A stretch of 64,000 nucleotides of DNA, taken from SHZL01 sp963708905 (GTDB lineage: Bacteria > Pseudomonadota > Gammaproteobacteria > Xanthomonadales > SZUA-36). The stretch's first letter is position 1. Each line of letters starts with the position of its first letter. The DNA is taken from contig CAVPUV010000078.1 of assembly GCA_963708905.1 (NCBI GenBank), positions 57,155 through 121,154 of the forward strand, read 5' to 3'. Made by a program: the position numbers and the translations under genes. The notes below the pieces were generated by a model, which was given only the letters and a program-made list of their open reading frames with translations, was not told the origin of the DNA and ran no database searches. Below are positions 34,481 through 42,521 of the stretch, in pieces.

Positions 34481-34619
34481 GATATTTTCCACTCCAGGCT
34501 GAATGAACTTTCCGCATCATTCTAACCGACGTTTAGGCACATTGTTTGACCAAAATCAATAGTTGCCTTGAAGCAGCGCTCTATCCTGAGCATTGAATTT
34601 GCAGCCGGAGAGCCAAAAG

Positions 34620-34838
34620 ATGAAAAGAACGCACGAGCAATTGCTTGCCCGCAAGAAAGAATTGATGCAACGGCTCGAGGCGATCCGCTCCGACCTTCGC
34701 CGGGGACTGGCAGCCGATTCGGAAGAGCAGGCGGTACAACTTGAGAACCTGCAGGTCCTGCAGGAAATTCACCGGCTGGCCGATGCAGAGCTGAGGGCCA
34801 TTGAGCAAGAACTCAATGCATCTTCCGCCGAGGACTGA
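34620..34838 (+). CDS. DksA/TraR-like coiled-coil protein without zinc finger
   Basis: 72 aa from ATG 34620 (AAAGAGG-poor context). The sequence KRTHEQLLARKKELMQRL, RSDLRRGLAADSEEQAVQLEN and ELRAIEQEL follows the coiled-coil part of DksA/TraR proteins, including the acidic tip-like ADSEEQA, but stops before the Cys4 zinc finger. It may act on the RNA polymerase secondary channel or be a degraded relative. The next gene begins 23 bp after its stop. Confidence 0.55.
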   Translation: MKRTHEQLLARKKELMQRLEAIRSDLRRGLAADSEEQAVQLENLQVLQEIHRLADAELRAIEQELNASSAED

Positions 34839-34860
34839 TTCGGCTCAAGGAGTAAACCGG

Positions 34861-35940
34861 GTGCCCGGGACAATGCGCGCAATGCGTCTTCACCAGCATG
34901 GGCTGCTGAGCCAGGATTTCCAGGGCCTGCAACTGGAAACAATAGCAATTCCCGAGCCCGCACAAGGTGAGGTTTTGATTAAAATTGCCTTTTGTGGCAT
35001 CTGCCATACCGAAATTGACGAAATCGAAAGCCGCGCTCCTCCGTCCAGCCTGCCGATGACCCTGGGACACCAGGTCGTTGGGACCGTGGTGGCGCAAGGC
35101 GCTGGCTGCCGGCTGCAGATGCTGGGTAAAACCATAGGTGTGGCCTGGATTTTTTCAGCCTGCGGGAAATGCATACAATGTCTGCAGGGCCTGGAGAACC
35201 TGTGTGGCGATTTCCTTGCCACCGGACGTGACCGTCCGGGTGGATACGCCGAGTACATGACAGCCGCGGAAGCATTTATCCACGAGATACCCGCTACCAT
35301 GCCCGCGGTGCAGGCAGCTCCGCTGTTGTGCGCCGGAGCGGTGGGTTACCGCGCACTGCGTCTGTCCGGCTTGCGCAATGGTGAATCGCTGGGCCTGACG
35401 GGCTTTGGCTCCAGCGGGCGCCTGGTCCTGCAGATGAGCCGTTTCCTGTTTCCCGATTCTCCCCTGTATGTATTTGCCCGCAGCGCACAGGAGCGCGATC
35501 TCGCACTTGAGCTCGGAGCGCAATGGGCTGGAGATACCCGTGAACAACCACCCTGCCCCTTGAACGCGGTGATCGACACAACACCGGCCTGGCTGCCCGT
35601 GGTGTCAGCACTGGCCATACTTGCCCCGGGCGGCCGCTTGATCATCAATGCCATTGGCAAGGAATCACGTGACCGGAACCTGCTGACCGGCCTGGACTAT
35701 GCCCGCCATCTCTGGCGCGAGAAAAGCATTAAAACCGTGGCCAATGTCACCCGCGAAGACGTGCGTTCGCTATTGGCCCTGGCTGCCCGTATTCCGCTTG
35801 CTCCCAAAATCATTGAATACCGCCTGGACCAGGCGCTGGAAGGGCTGCTGGCCATCAAATCCGGCAACATCACGGGCTCTGGAGTTCTGCGCATCGAGTC
35901 GGTTCAGATTTCTCCGCGACGGGCGAATTCCGCGATGTGA
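34861..35940 (+). CDS. Zinc-dependent alcohol dehydrogenase (MDR superfamily)
   Basis: 359 aa from GTG 34861, supported by AGGAG 8 nt upstream; ATG 34873 is possible. Catalytic zinc ligands CGICHTE and GH (TLGHQVVG), structural zinc cysteines CGKCIQCLQGLENLC, and the nucleotide-binding GLTGFGSSGRLVLQ. It belongs to the AdhA-like class in which the later part of the sequence is NAD(P)-binding. Substrate unknown. It overlaps the GMC remnant by 37 bp convergently. Confidence 0.9.
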   Translation: MPGTMRAMRLHQHGLLSQDFQGLQLETIAIPEPAQGEVLIKIAFCGICHTEIDEIESRAPPSSLPMTLGHQVVGTVVAQGAGCRLQMLGKTIGVAWIFSACGKCIQCLQGLENLCGDFLATGRDRPGGYAEYMTAAEAFIHEIPATMPAVQAAPLLCAGAVGYRALRLSGLRNGESLGLTGFGSSGRLVLQMSRFLFPDSPLYVFARSAQERDLALELGAQWAGDTREQPPCPLNAVIDTTPAWLPVVSALAILAPGGRLIINAIGKESRDRNLLTGLDYARHLWREKSIKTVANVTREDVRSLLALAARIPLAPKIIEYRLDQALEGLLAIKSGNITGSGVLRIESVQISPRRANSAM

Positions 35941-36362
35941 TCCGCTGCCCGGAATGCCAAAGCCTGTATTGTCATGGTAGGTTGTCCGCGCCCCGAGGTC
36001 ACCAGGCTGCTGCCATCACAGACAAACAGGTTGGCTACCTCGTGACTACGGTGATATCGATCCACCACCGAAGAAGCCGGGTCATTACCCATACGGCAGG
36101 TGCCAAGCAGGTGAGCCAGCACCGTGCCATGGTTAACCGGTTCGCGCCAGGCAGGATGATTCATCATCTCATTGTCGAAAAAAACCTTCAGTTCGTCATG
36201 TGTAAAGTCAGCAGCCCGCCGATACGGACCCTGCTCCAAAACCACCACATCAAATCCGGCAACGGAAAGCTCCTTGGCCAGCACGCCACCTGAAGCGCCC
36301 GATCCAATAATGACGAAATCCACTTCTGTACGGGTAGCAAAAGTCACTCCGCCGACGCTCAT
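35904..36362 (-). pseudogene. GMC oxidoreductase with a large in-frame internal deletion
   Basis: 152 aa where relatives have about 550. The N-terminus has the FAD-binding GSGASGGVLAKELS and VVLEQGP; after DELKVFFDNEMMNHPAWREP the sequence jumps straight to the C-terminal HLLGTCRMGNDPASSVVD and SGRGQPTMTIQALA parts of gluconate-2-dehydrogenase-type GMC proteins. About 400 residues of the substrate and core FAD domain are missing. The frame remained open. It overlaps the upstream subunit-3-like gene by ATGA, so they formed an operon. Unlikely to be active. Confidence 0.75.
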
Positions 36363-36933
36363 GAAGAAACCTCGGATGTGTAACCAGCATCGTAATAGCC
36401 AAATGGCGGTTGCCAGGCATGGCGGTCTTCGAATCCCAGCAAAGTCCAGCCGAGCTTTTCGCGATTTCCACCGTACGCTGGCATGGCAAACATACCCGCT
36501 ATGGTCAGAAAATGCAGCATTTCAAAAAACGGCGTATTTTCATTGGCCTGCAATACTTTTGTCTGCTCTGCCCAGGGCAAATCAGCAAAATGCGCTCCAT
36601 CCTGGAGACTGTTATTGAGCTGACGCAGACCCTCCTTTACCGGGCCAGCCCATGCTTGCCTGAATCCCCCAAGCGCCTCATCGATAAACCAGATGACGCC
36701 GCCTGGATCGCGCCTGGTGTGTCATCAGACGGCAAAATCTGTTCGGCAATGGCCTCGATGTCCTTGGCATCCAGGCGTTCCAGGTTGGTGAAACCGGCAC
36801 CTTGTTCACTCCTGCTGCACGCTGTTTGAGCGCTGGCGTAAATCAACGGCAGTGTCAGGGCCAGCCATCCACCCGCTGCCACGGAACCGGTATGACCCAG
36901 GAATTCTCTGCGGCTGGAATGTTTCGACTTCAT
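36359..36933 (-). pseudogene. Gluconate 2-dehydrogenase subunit 3-like protein with Tat signal, frameshifted
   Basis: The first frame (36933 to 36637) has a Tat signal (SRREFLGHTGSVAAGGW) and ILPSDDTPGAIQA. From about 36705 the matching continuation GVIWFIDEALGGFRQAW and the rest, to GYYDAGYTSEVSS, is in another frame; adding one G in the GGCGGCG run restores a protein of about 191 aa. It would be the Tat-exported small subunit of a membrane dehydrogenase whose large subunit is the deleted GMC protein downstream. Confidence 0.75.
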
Positions 36934-36963
36934 AGGTTTTGATTCTCTACAACGGAAATAGCC

Positions 36964-37380
36964 TCAGGGACGCAAAACGTCTTCCGACTTAAACGGCTCA
37001 GGCAAGATTCCCGCGACAGTCCACTCTTTCACCTGGTCCGAGTCGCAGCACGAGATGATCCTTCCTGCAGGGACCATCAATTCCTGTATCACCTGGCGGC
37101 ACGCACCACAGGGTGCGTGCGCCCGTTCACCCGGGGTGTAGATAAGTATGGCATGCAGATCGTGCATGCCGGCAGCGACTGCGGCCGCAATGGCATTGCG
37201 TTCCGCACATTGGGTAAGGCCATACGACGCATTTTCCACATTGCAGCCAGAAAAAACCTCACCACTGGCAGCGGACACCGCAGCACCGACCCGAAACCTG
37301 CTGTACGGTGCATAAGCCACAGAGCAAGCCTGTTTGGCTCTGGATTTCAATGTCGCGAAATCAATTGTGGACTCACTCAT
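36964..37380 (-). CDS. cdd: Cytidine deaminase
   Basis: 138 aa from ATG 37380. Zinc and catalytic motif CAERNA with PCGACRQ (Cys ligands and Glu), and the N-terminal YAPYSRFRVGAAV. A short tetrameric type. Overlaps deoA by ATGA, forming a pyrimidine nucleoside salvage operon. Confidence 0.95.
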   Translation of the reverse strand: MSESTIDFATLKSRAKQACSVAYAPYSRFRVGAAVSAASGEVFSGCNVENASYGLTQCAERNAIAAAVAAGMHDLHAILIYTPGERAHAPCGACRQVIQELMVPAGRIISCCDSDQVKEWTVAGILPEPFKSEDVLRP

Positions 37381-38711
37381 CCTTTTCGTCCTCCTTCGAT
37401 GCGCTCCCATATCACTGGAGATGGTGCGCCACCTGACGCGACATCGGTGATGTGAACGGCTGATCGCACTGTGCTCGCCGCACGTTGCCACTGAATTTCA
37501 GTACGGGCGTGAATGGTGGCTAGTGGCGTGTCCGGGTCAAGCTGCAATCCGGGCTGACAGAGATTCGATACACCAACCGAGTGGTCTACAGGGTCCTCGG
37601 TGCGCAAACGTCCACCACCGAGCTGGATGACCGCCAGGCCAACAGCTCTCATATCCACAGCCTGCACATAGCCGGACACGCCCGCCACGACAGGCCGGAC
37701 AATCAGGGCCGCTGGCAAATAGTCGCCGGGCCGATCCAGCAGACCTGCAGGCCCACCTTGAGCGAGCACCATACGGGCAAAACACTCGGCAGCAGCACCC
37801 GAACTCAGGATACGACTCAATTTCGCAATGGCTGAAGCGGCGTCGTTTTCCAGCCCGCCTAGCACCAATAGCCCGGCAGCCAATTCCATAACGACAGCAT
37901 GGAGGCGCTCGTGCCTGCGTTCACCACGCAAATAAGTAATCGCCTCATGCACCTCGAGCGCATTGCCGGCGGACCAGGCCAGTGGCTGATTCATATCGGT
38001 TATCACTGCATTGCAGGCCAATCCGCTATCGACCGCCACACGGCATATGTCCAGCGCCAGCAATTGCGCCTGCGGCATTTGCTGCATGAATGCACCGGTG
38101 CCTACCTTGATGTCCAGCACCAGTGCGTTCAGCCCTTCAGCCAGCTTTTTGGACAGGATGGAAGAAACAATCAGTGGCACGGAGGCAACGGTCGCAGTGA
38201 CATCACGCACGGCATAGAGACGGCGATCGGCGGGGGCCAGGTCTTCGGTTTGCCCGATGATGGCAATGCCCACCTTCCGCACCAGTTGTTGAAAGCGGTT
38301 TTTGCTTAAAGCAGTGTCGAAGCCCGGAATGCTCTCCAGTTTGTCCAGCGTTCCGCCGGTGTGTCCCAGGCCGCGCCCGGATATCATCGGTACAAATCCG
38401 CCACTGGCCGCAACCATCGGCCCCAGAACCAGACTCACCAGGTCACCGACTCCTCCGGTGGAATGTTTGTCCAGCACAGGACCATTGAGGTCAGGCCAGG
38501 AAAGCGTGGTCCCGCTGTCGCGCATGGCCAGCGTCAGCGCGCGCTGCTCGCCGACATCCATGCCGCGGAACCACACCGCCATGGCGAATGCTGCAATTTG
38601 CGCATCGGTCACTGAATGGTTCGATATTCCCGCGACCAGCGCATTGATCTCCGCTGGTGTGAGTGGGTTCCCATCGCGTTTCTTTTGAATCAGTTCAGCA
38701 GTGTGTAGCAC
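37377..38711 (-). CDS. deoA: Thymidine phosphorylase
   Basis: 444 aa, full length. Phosphorylase signature DKHSTGGVGDLVSLVLGP and RGLGHTGGTLDKLESIPGF, plus TDMNQPLAWSAGNALEV. It splits thymidine and deoxyuridine with phosphate; with Cdd it salvages pyrimidine deoxynucleosides. Confidence 0.96.
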   Translation of the reverse strand: MLHTAELIQKKRDGNPLTPAEINALVAGISNHSVTDAQIAAFAMAVWFRGMDVGEQRALTLAMRDSGTTLSWPDLNGPVLDKHSTGGVGDLVSLVLGPMVAASGGFVPMISGRGLGHTGGTLDKLESIPGFDTALSKNRFQQLVRKVGIAIIGQTEDLAPADRRLYAVRDVTATVASVPLIVSSILSKKLAEGLNALVLDIKVGTGAFMQQMPQAQLLALDICRVAVDSGLACNAVITDMNQPLAWSAGNALEVHEAITYLRGERRHERLHAVVMELAAGLLVLGGLENDAASAIAKLSRILSSGAAAECFARMVLAQGGPAGLLDRPGDYLPAALIVRPVVAGVSGYVQAVDMRAVGLAVIQLGGGRLRTEDPVDHSVGVSNLCQPGLQLDPDTPLATIHARTEIQWQRAASTVRSAVHITDVASGGAPSPVIWERIEGGRKG

Positions 38712-38879
38712 GACCTTACCCGTTTGTGGCCATGGAAAATCCAGGCGCTTTTTTGCGGAGTCGTATCGAGCGCAACAACGAACGCCATCTGTCCGGTGGA
38801 TTCATTCGAATATTTGCCTTGGCCATTAATATGCTTCAATCTGTGTCGTCTTTTTTTATCCGAGGCGCAGGAGTCGACA

Positions 38880-39128
38880 TTGAATAAAATTACGCGGCAC
38901 GCCACACAAGCGGCACCGATCTTCTTCGCCTTCAGGGCATCCCCCGCCATGGCAGCCGACGTGCCATTCGAATCCATTTCCAGCCTCGGAGCTGAATTGT
39001 ACCAGCAGGTCGTCACCCGGCGGCGCGATTTTTATATCGATGAAAGCGGCCTCGATAATGGTGTCGAGGCAATGTCAGTCATGGCCTTGGAATACATGAT
39101 CAGTCATCCCATGAGGAAACAGCCATGA
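38880..39128 (+). CDS. Small protein of unknown function coupled to an M20 peptidase
   Basis: 82 aa from TTG 38880, supported by AGGAG (38869-38873) 6 nt upstream; the frame is open further but without a start signal. No known family recognised. It has a hydrophobic patch (AAPIFFAF) and ends in a helix-rich part with EAMSVMALEYMI. It overlaps the peptidase ATG by ATGA, so the two are probably translated together. Confidence 0.5.
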   Translation: MNKITRHATQAAPIFFAFRASPAMAADVPFESISSLGAELYQQVVTRRRDFYIDESGLDNGVEAMSVMALEYMISHPMRKQP

Positions 39129-40600
39129 TGAAAACGGCGAGAACAACGCAGACTGCGCCATGGCGCCGTATTCTGACCAGAATACCGAGCCGTAATTTCT
39201 ACCTCGCCATTGCAGCACTTTTCCTTGGCCTGCTGGTACTGCCGGCTGGAGCCGGTGACGACAGCGCTGCACCCATGTCCCGGCATGCGCAATTGGCTGA
39301 AGACATCTTGCGTGAACTGGTCGGATTTGAATCGACCTCGGAACGGCCAGAGCAGACGCGTCTGGCTGCCGAGGCCATGGCCGGGCGCCTGCTTGCGGCG
39401 GGGATGCCTGCCAGCGATGTTATTGTGATAAACCCGCTGCCCGACAAATATGGCTTGGTGGCACGCTTGCGCGGCATCCAGGAGCAAAGGCCCTTGCTCA
39501 CCATGGCCCATATTGACGTGGTAACCGCCGACCCGGATGCCTGGTCATTTCCGCCTTTTTCCTTCGGCAAGAAAGACGGCTACTATTTTGGCAGGGGCAC
39601 TCAGGACAACAAGACAGGGGCCGCCCACCTGGTGGCGAACTTCATCCGCCTGCAGCAGGAAAACCATGTGCCAAACCGGGACCTGATCCTGGTGCTGACC
39701 GGCGATGAAGAGACCGAGGGAAAGGTGATCAATTGGCTGGCGAATGAGGGTCATGACCTGATTGACGCTGAGTACGCTCTGAATACCGATGCCGGCCGCG
39801 GTGAATATGACGCCAATTTTCAGCCACGCGCCTTCATGGTGCAAACCAGCGAAAAGGTGTACCAGACTTACCAGTTGACGGTCACCAATCCTGGCGGGCA
39901 CAGCTCCATACCGCGTCCGGATAACGCCATCAACCAGCTGGCCGCGGCCCTGGTAAAGATTGCGGCTTATCGCTTTCCGGCGCAGATTTCCGCCAACACA
40001 CAGCTGATGTTTAAACGCTCTGCCGCTCTGGCGGAAGGACAGTTGTCGGAGGATATGCTGGCGGTGGCAAACCACGACTTGGCTGCCGCAGCCGCTGAAC
40101 GCCTGTCCCAGGACCCCTACCTGAACGCCCTTATGCGCACGACCTGTGTTGTCACCGGGATCAAAGGCGGGCATGCCGAGAACGCCCTGCCCCGCAATGC
40201 AACGGCCACGATCAATTGCCGCATACTTCCCGGCGCTGAACCGGCAACCGTGCAAGCACAACTGCGCAAACTGGCCGCGGATGAAGCCATCAGCATAACT
40301 TCAGTTTATGACGCCCGGCCCAGCCCACCATCGGTCATGCCGGCGGCCCTGCAGGAATCGTTGGAGACGATGGTTGAAGCGTTCTGGCCAGGCGTGCCCC
40401 TCATACCGGAAATGTCGACCGGCGCGACCGATGGCCTGTTCCTGCGCAACGCCGGCATCCCGGTATTCGGCGTGGCGGGATGGTTCATGCGTTTGAGCGA
40501 TATCCGCGCACACGGGTTGGATGAAAAAATCGGCATCGCTGAATTCCATCAGGGCGCTGAATTCTGGTACCACATGCTGAAAACTCTGAGCAGCCCCTGA
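39125..40600 (+). CDS. Exported M20/M28-type metallopeptidase
   Basis: 491 aa with an N-terminal signal or anchor (FYLAIAALFLGLLVLPAGAG). M20 family metal sites: AHIDVV (His and Asp), GRGTQDNKTGAAHLV (bridging Asp), TGDEETEG (catalytic and metal Glu), and near the C-terminus STGATDGLFLRN. A dimerisation domain lies between. Likely a periplasmic carboxypeptidase or aminoacylase acting on small peptides. Coupled to the small gene before it. Confidence 0.88.
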   Translation: MMKTARTTQTAPWRRILTRIPSRNFYLAIAALFLGLLVLPAGAGDDSAAPMSRHAQLAEDILRELVGFESTSERPEQTRLAAEAMAGRLLAAGMPASDVIVINPLPDKYGLVARLRGIQEQRPLLTMAHIDVVTADPDAWSFPPFSFGKKDGYYFGRGTQDNKTGAAHLVANFIRLQQENHVPNRDLILVLTGDEETEGKVINWLANEGHDLIDAEYALNTDAGRGEYDANFQPRAFMVQTSEKVYQTYQLTVTNPGGHSSIPRPDNAINQLAAALVKIAAYRFPAQISANTQLMFKRSAALAEGQLSEDMLAVANHDLAAAAAERLSQDPYLNALMRTTCVVTGIKGGHAENALPRNATATINCRILPGAEPATVQAQLRKLAADEAISITSVYDARPSPPSVMPAALQESLETMVEAFWPGVPLIPEMSTGATDGLFLRNAGIPVFGVAGWFMRLSDIRAHGLDEKIGIAEFHQGAEFWYHMLKTLSSP

Positions 40601-40666
40601 GCCGTAGCTGAGCAGCAGCTGAACAACGACGCTTTACGCCAGAAGTTTGCCAAGCGCGGCTTGGTA

Positions 40667-41101
40667 TTACTGCTGCAAAATGGAGCCCCGCTGCGCCAGT
40701 TCCTCACATCTTTGCTGCTGAACCCGGGCCTTTGCGCCAGTCGGTTCATAGCAGACGCATCTTCCGGTATCCGCGGAATAAGCACAGACAAGGCGATCTT
40801 CCCATAACTCAATTTCGCTCTTGGGTTTGCCGTCCGGGTGGAAATTCTCCGGCGCCATGCTGACATTTGCCTGATGTTGCATGGCGACCAGCACTGCCCG
40901 CAACTGCTGGCCATAGATGAAATAGACCGCTAAGACCAGCCCCATAAACAGCACCAAACGAAGCAGCTTCCAACGCCAGCCCCGGCCGAAAAAAGCGGTG
41001 TGCAGGGCAGAGCCCTGTAACTTCAGTACTGCCTGGTCAGCCTCTTCCGGCGTCAGCAGCTGACGGGCATCGGCGCGAATTTTCCCGATCAGTTTACTCA
41101 T
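40667..41101 (-). CDS. Hypothetical membrane protein paired with a NERD protein
   Basis: 144 aa from ATG 41101, overlapping the NERD gene by ATGA. One membrane segment (WKLLRLVLFMGLVLAVYFIYGQQ, near residue 50-70) separates a basic cytoplasmic part from a part with three cysteines (LVCAYS, CVCYEP, RCEEL). No family recognised. The coupling suggests a joint role with the NERD protein. Confidence 0.6.
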   Translation of the reverse strand: MSKLIGKIRADARQLLTPEEADQAVLKLQGSALHTAFFGRGWRWKLLRLVLFMGLVLAVYFIYGQQLRAVLVAMQHQANVSMAPENFHPDGKPKSEIELWEDRLVCAYSADTGRCVCYEPTGAKARVQQQRCEELAQRGSILQQ

Positions 41102-41568
41102 GCTGATCGACATTTGGCGGTATGACGGTTTTGAAGCCCCTTGTGGCCGCTGAACACCACCAATGGATGAAAGCGTGAGAGGGGTAATTGCAATAATCGC
41201 CCCAGCGCCTCGGCGCGTAAAATATTGGCGTGAACCGGATTGTCAAACGTATACCAGCGCCCCAGTACTTTCCGCCGCCATCGTGCCTGGACGTCCGTGC
41301 CCGCTATCCATCCAGCCCGGTGAACTGTATCGATCACATGGACGCCATAGCGGGAAACGATGATGTGATCAAAGTGCACGGTACCACCACCACCCGGTAA
41401 GGTCAGGTCGTGCATCAATGTATACCGGTTCTTTTCCAGCGCGGCGTCAAGAATCCGCCGAACCCTGGCCGTACCCATGGTGCCAAGGAACCGGGGAGAA
41501 CCTATATAGGCCACCAGCAGCGCCAGTGGCAGCAACCACATCAAGTGGGCGAATGGCAGATAATTCAT
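41098..41568 (-). CDS. NERD domain membrane protein
   Basis: 156 aa. One N-terminal membrane segment (LMWLLPLALLVAYIG) is followed by a nuclease-related (NERD) domain: LMHDLTLPGGGGTVHFDHIIVSRYGVHVID, with the typical Asp-His after the glycine loop, and FDNPVHANILRAEAL. NERD proteins are thought to be nuclease-like; activity unproven. The C-terminus ends abruptly (NRHTAKCRSA), and a zinc ribbon is not present. Confidence 0.8.
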   Translation of the reverse strand: MNYLPFAHLMWLLPLALLVAYIGSPRFLGTMGTARVRRILDAALEKNRYTLMHDLTLPGGGGTVHFDHIIVSRYGVHVIDTVHRAGWIAGTDVQARWRRKVLGRWYTFDNPVHANILRAEALGRLLQLPLSRFHPLVVFSGHKGLQNRHTAKCRSA

Positions 41569-41609
41569 GCCGCGCTCAGGTGTCGCAGCTGAACTGCAGT
41601 GTCAGGGGA

Positions 41610-42351
41610 TCAACCACACTTTGAATAACCGCAGGACAGGCAGGTAGCGCAGTTGTCCATAATGACAACTGCCTTGGTATTACATTTGTTACAGAGCTTT
41701 GCCGAAACGGGATAACCGTTGTCTACTCCGCTTCCAGACGTGCGTCCTGCCTTGCGATGCGCGGCCGACTTGCGCGGCTTCAGCCTGGGCGCGCTTTTGC
41801 TCCAGCAGCAATTGATGTTGCTCGGAAAATTCTTCTTTCTCCATCAGGCCGATTTTTCGCAGATGGTGCTCTATCACGGCGCCAATATCGGCAATGATCG
41901 AAGGCATGAACTTGCCGCCGGGCTTCCAGTAGCCACCCTTGGGATCGAACACCGCCTGTAATTCTTCGGCCAGGAACGTGACATCGCCGCCTTTGCGGAA
42001 CACCGCCGACATCAAACGAGTCAACGCGACGATCCACTGAAAGTGATCCATATTCTTGGAATTGATGAAGATTTCAAATGGGCGACGTTGTTCATGCTCG
42101 GTTCCCGCATTGAGAGTAATGTCGTTGATGGTCACGTACATGGCATGATCATCCAGCGGAGTCTTGATCTTGTAGGTTGAGCCTTCCAGCGCGTCCATGC
42201 CTTCGGGCCGCGCCACCTGCTCGGTCATACGGATGATTTTGGCTGATTGCCGCTCCTCGCGCGCCAACTGGGCTTCGGCCCTGGCAGCGGCTTCTTCCTC
42301 TTTGCGGACGACTTCATAACCGACAATTTTTCTATCGATGCGAATGCTCAT
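41610..42351 (-). pseudogene. nrdJb: Class II ribonucleotide reductase small part NrdJb, frameshifted near the C-terminus
   Basis: ATG 42351 has AGGAG 4 nt upstream. The frame runs 220 aa as NrdJb (IVGYEVVRKEEE, MYVTINDITLNAG, FINSKNMDHFQWIVALTRLMSAVFRKGGD) to a stop at 41689. After about 41740 the proper sequence continues in another frame as GRTSGSGVDNGYPVSAKL and a zinc ribbon (LCNKCNTKAVVIMDN, CATCLSCGYSKCG) to a TGA at 41610. Removing seven bases (GCATCGC) after GTCGGCCGC restores GRKAGRTSG. The lost cysteine tail is the redox shuttle of the enzyme, so activity would be affected if the shift is real. Confidence 0.75.
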
Positions 42352-42373
42352 GACTCTCCTGCCAGCCTGGTGC

Positions 42374-42407
42374 AAAAAGAGGTGTACGTCCGTGTACGTA
42401 GCACCTC
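42374..42407 (-). terminator. Terminator-like hairpin between nrdJa and nrdJb
   Basis: On the minus strand GAGGTG-C-TACGT pairs with ACGTA-CACCTC and is followed by five T residues. Inside, GTAC flanks the hexamer ACGGAC. It lies just before the nrdJb ribosome binding site and could act as terminator or attenuator. Confidence 0.5.
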
Positions 42408-42478
42408 CCTGAAATTTGGCGGTTCCCAATACATCCCTGGCCGCCACTTTATCCCTGGTAGATTATTTTTATTATTCA

Positions 42479-42508
42479 AGGTGTACTTCCATGTACTTTG
42501 GTACACCT
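42479..42508 (-). other. Hairpin downstream of nrdJa with ATGGAA loop
   Basis: AGGTGTAC (42479-42486) pairs with GTACACCT (42501-42508); an inner alternative is GTAC-ttccat-GTAC (42483-42496), reading AUGGAA in the nrdJ RNA. It is a diverged direct repeat of the hairpin at 42379-42407, 100 bp away. Confidence 0.5.
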
Positions 42509-42521
42509 CCGCTGTCCGCGC

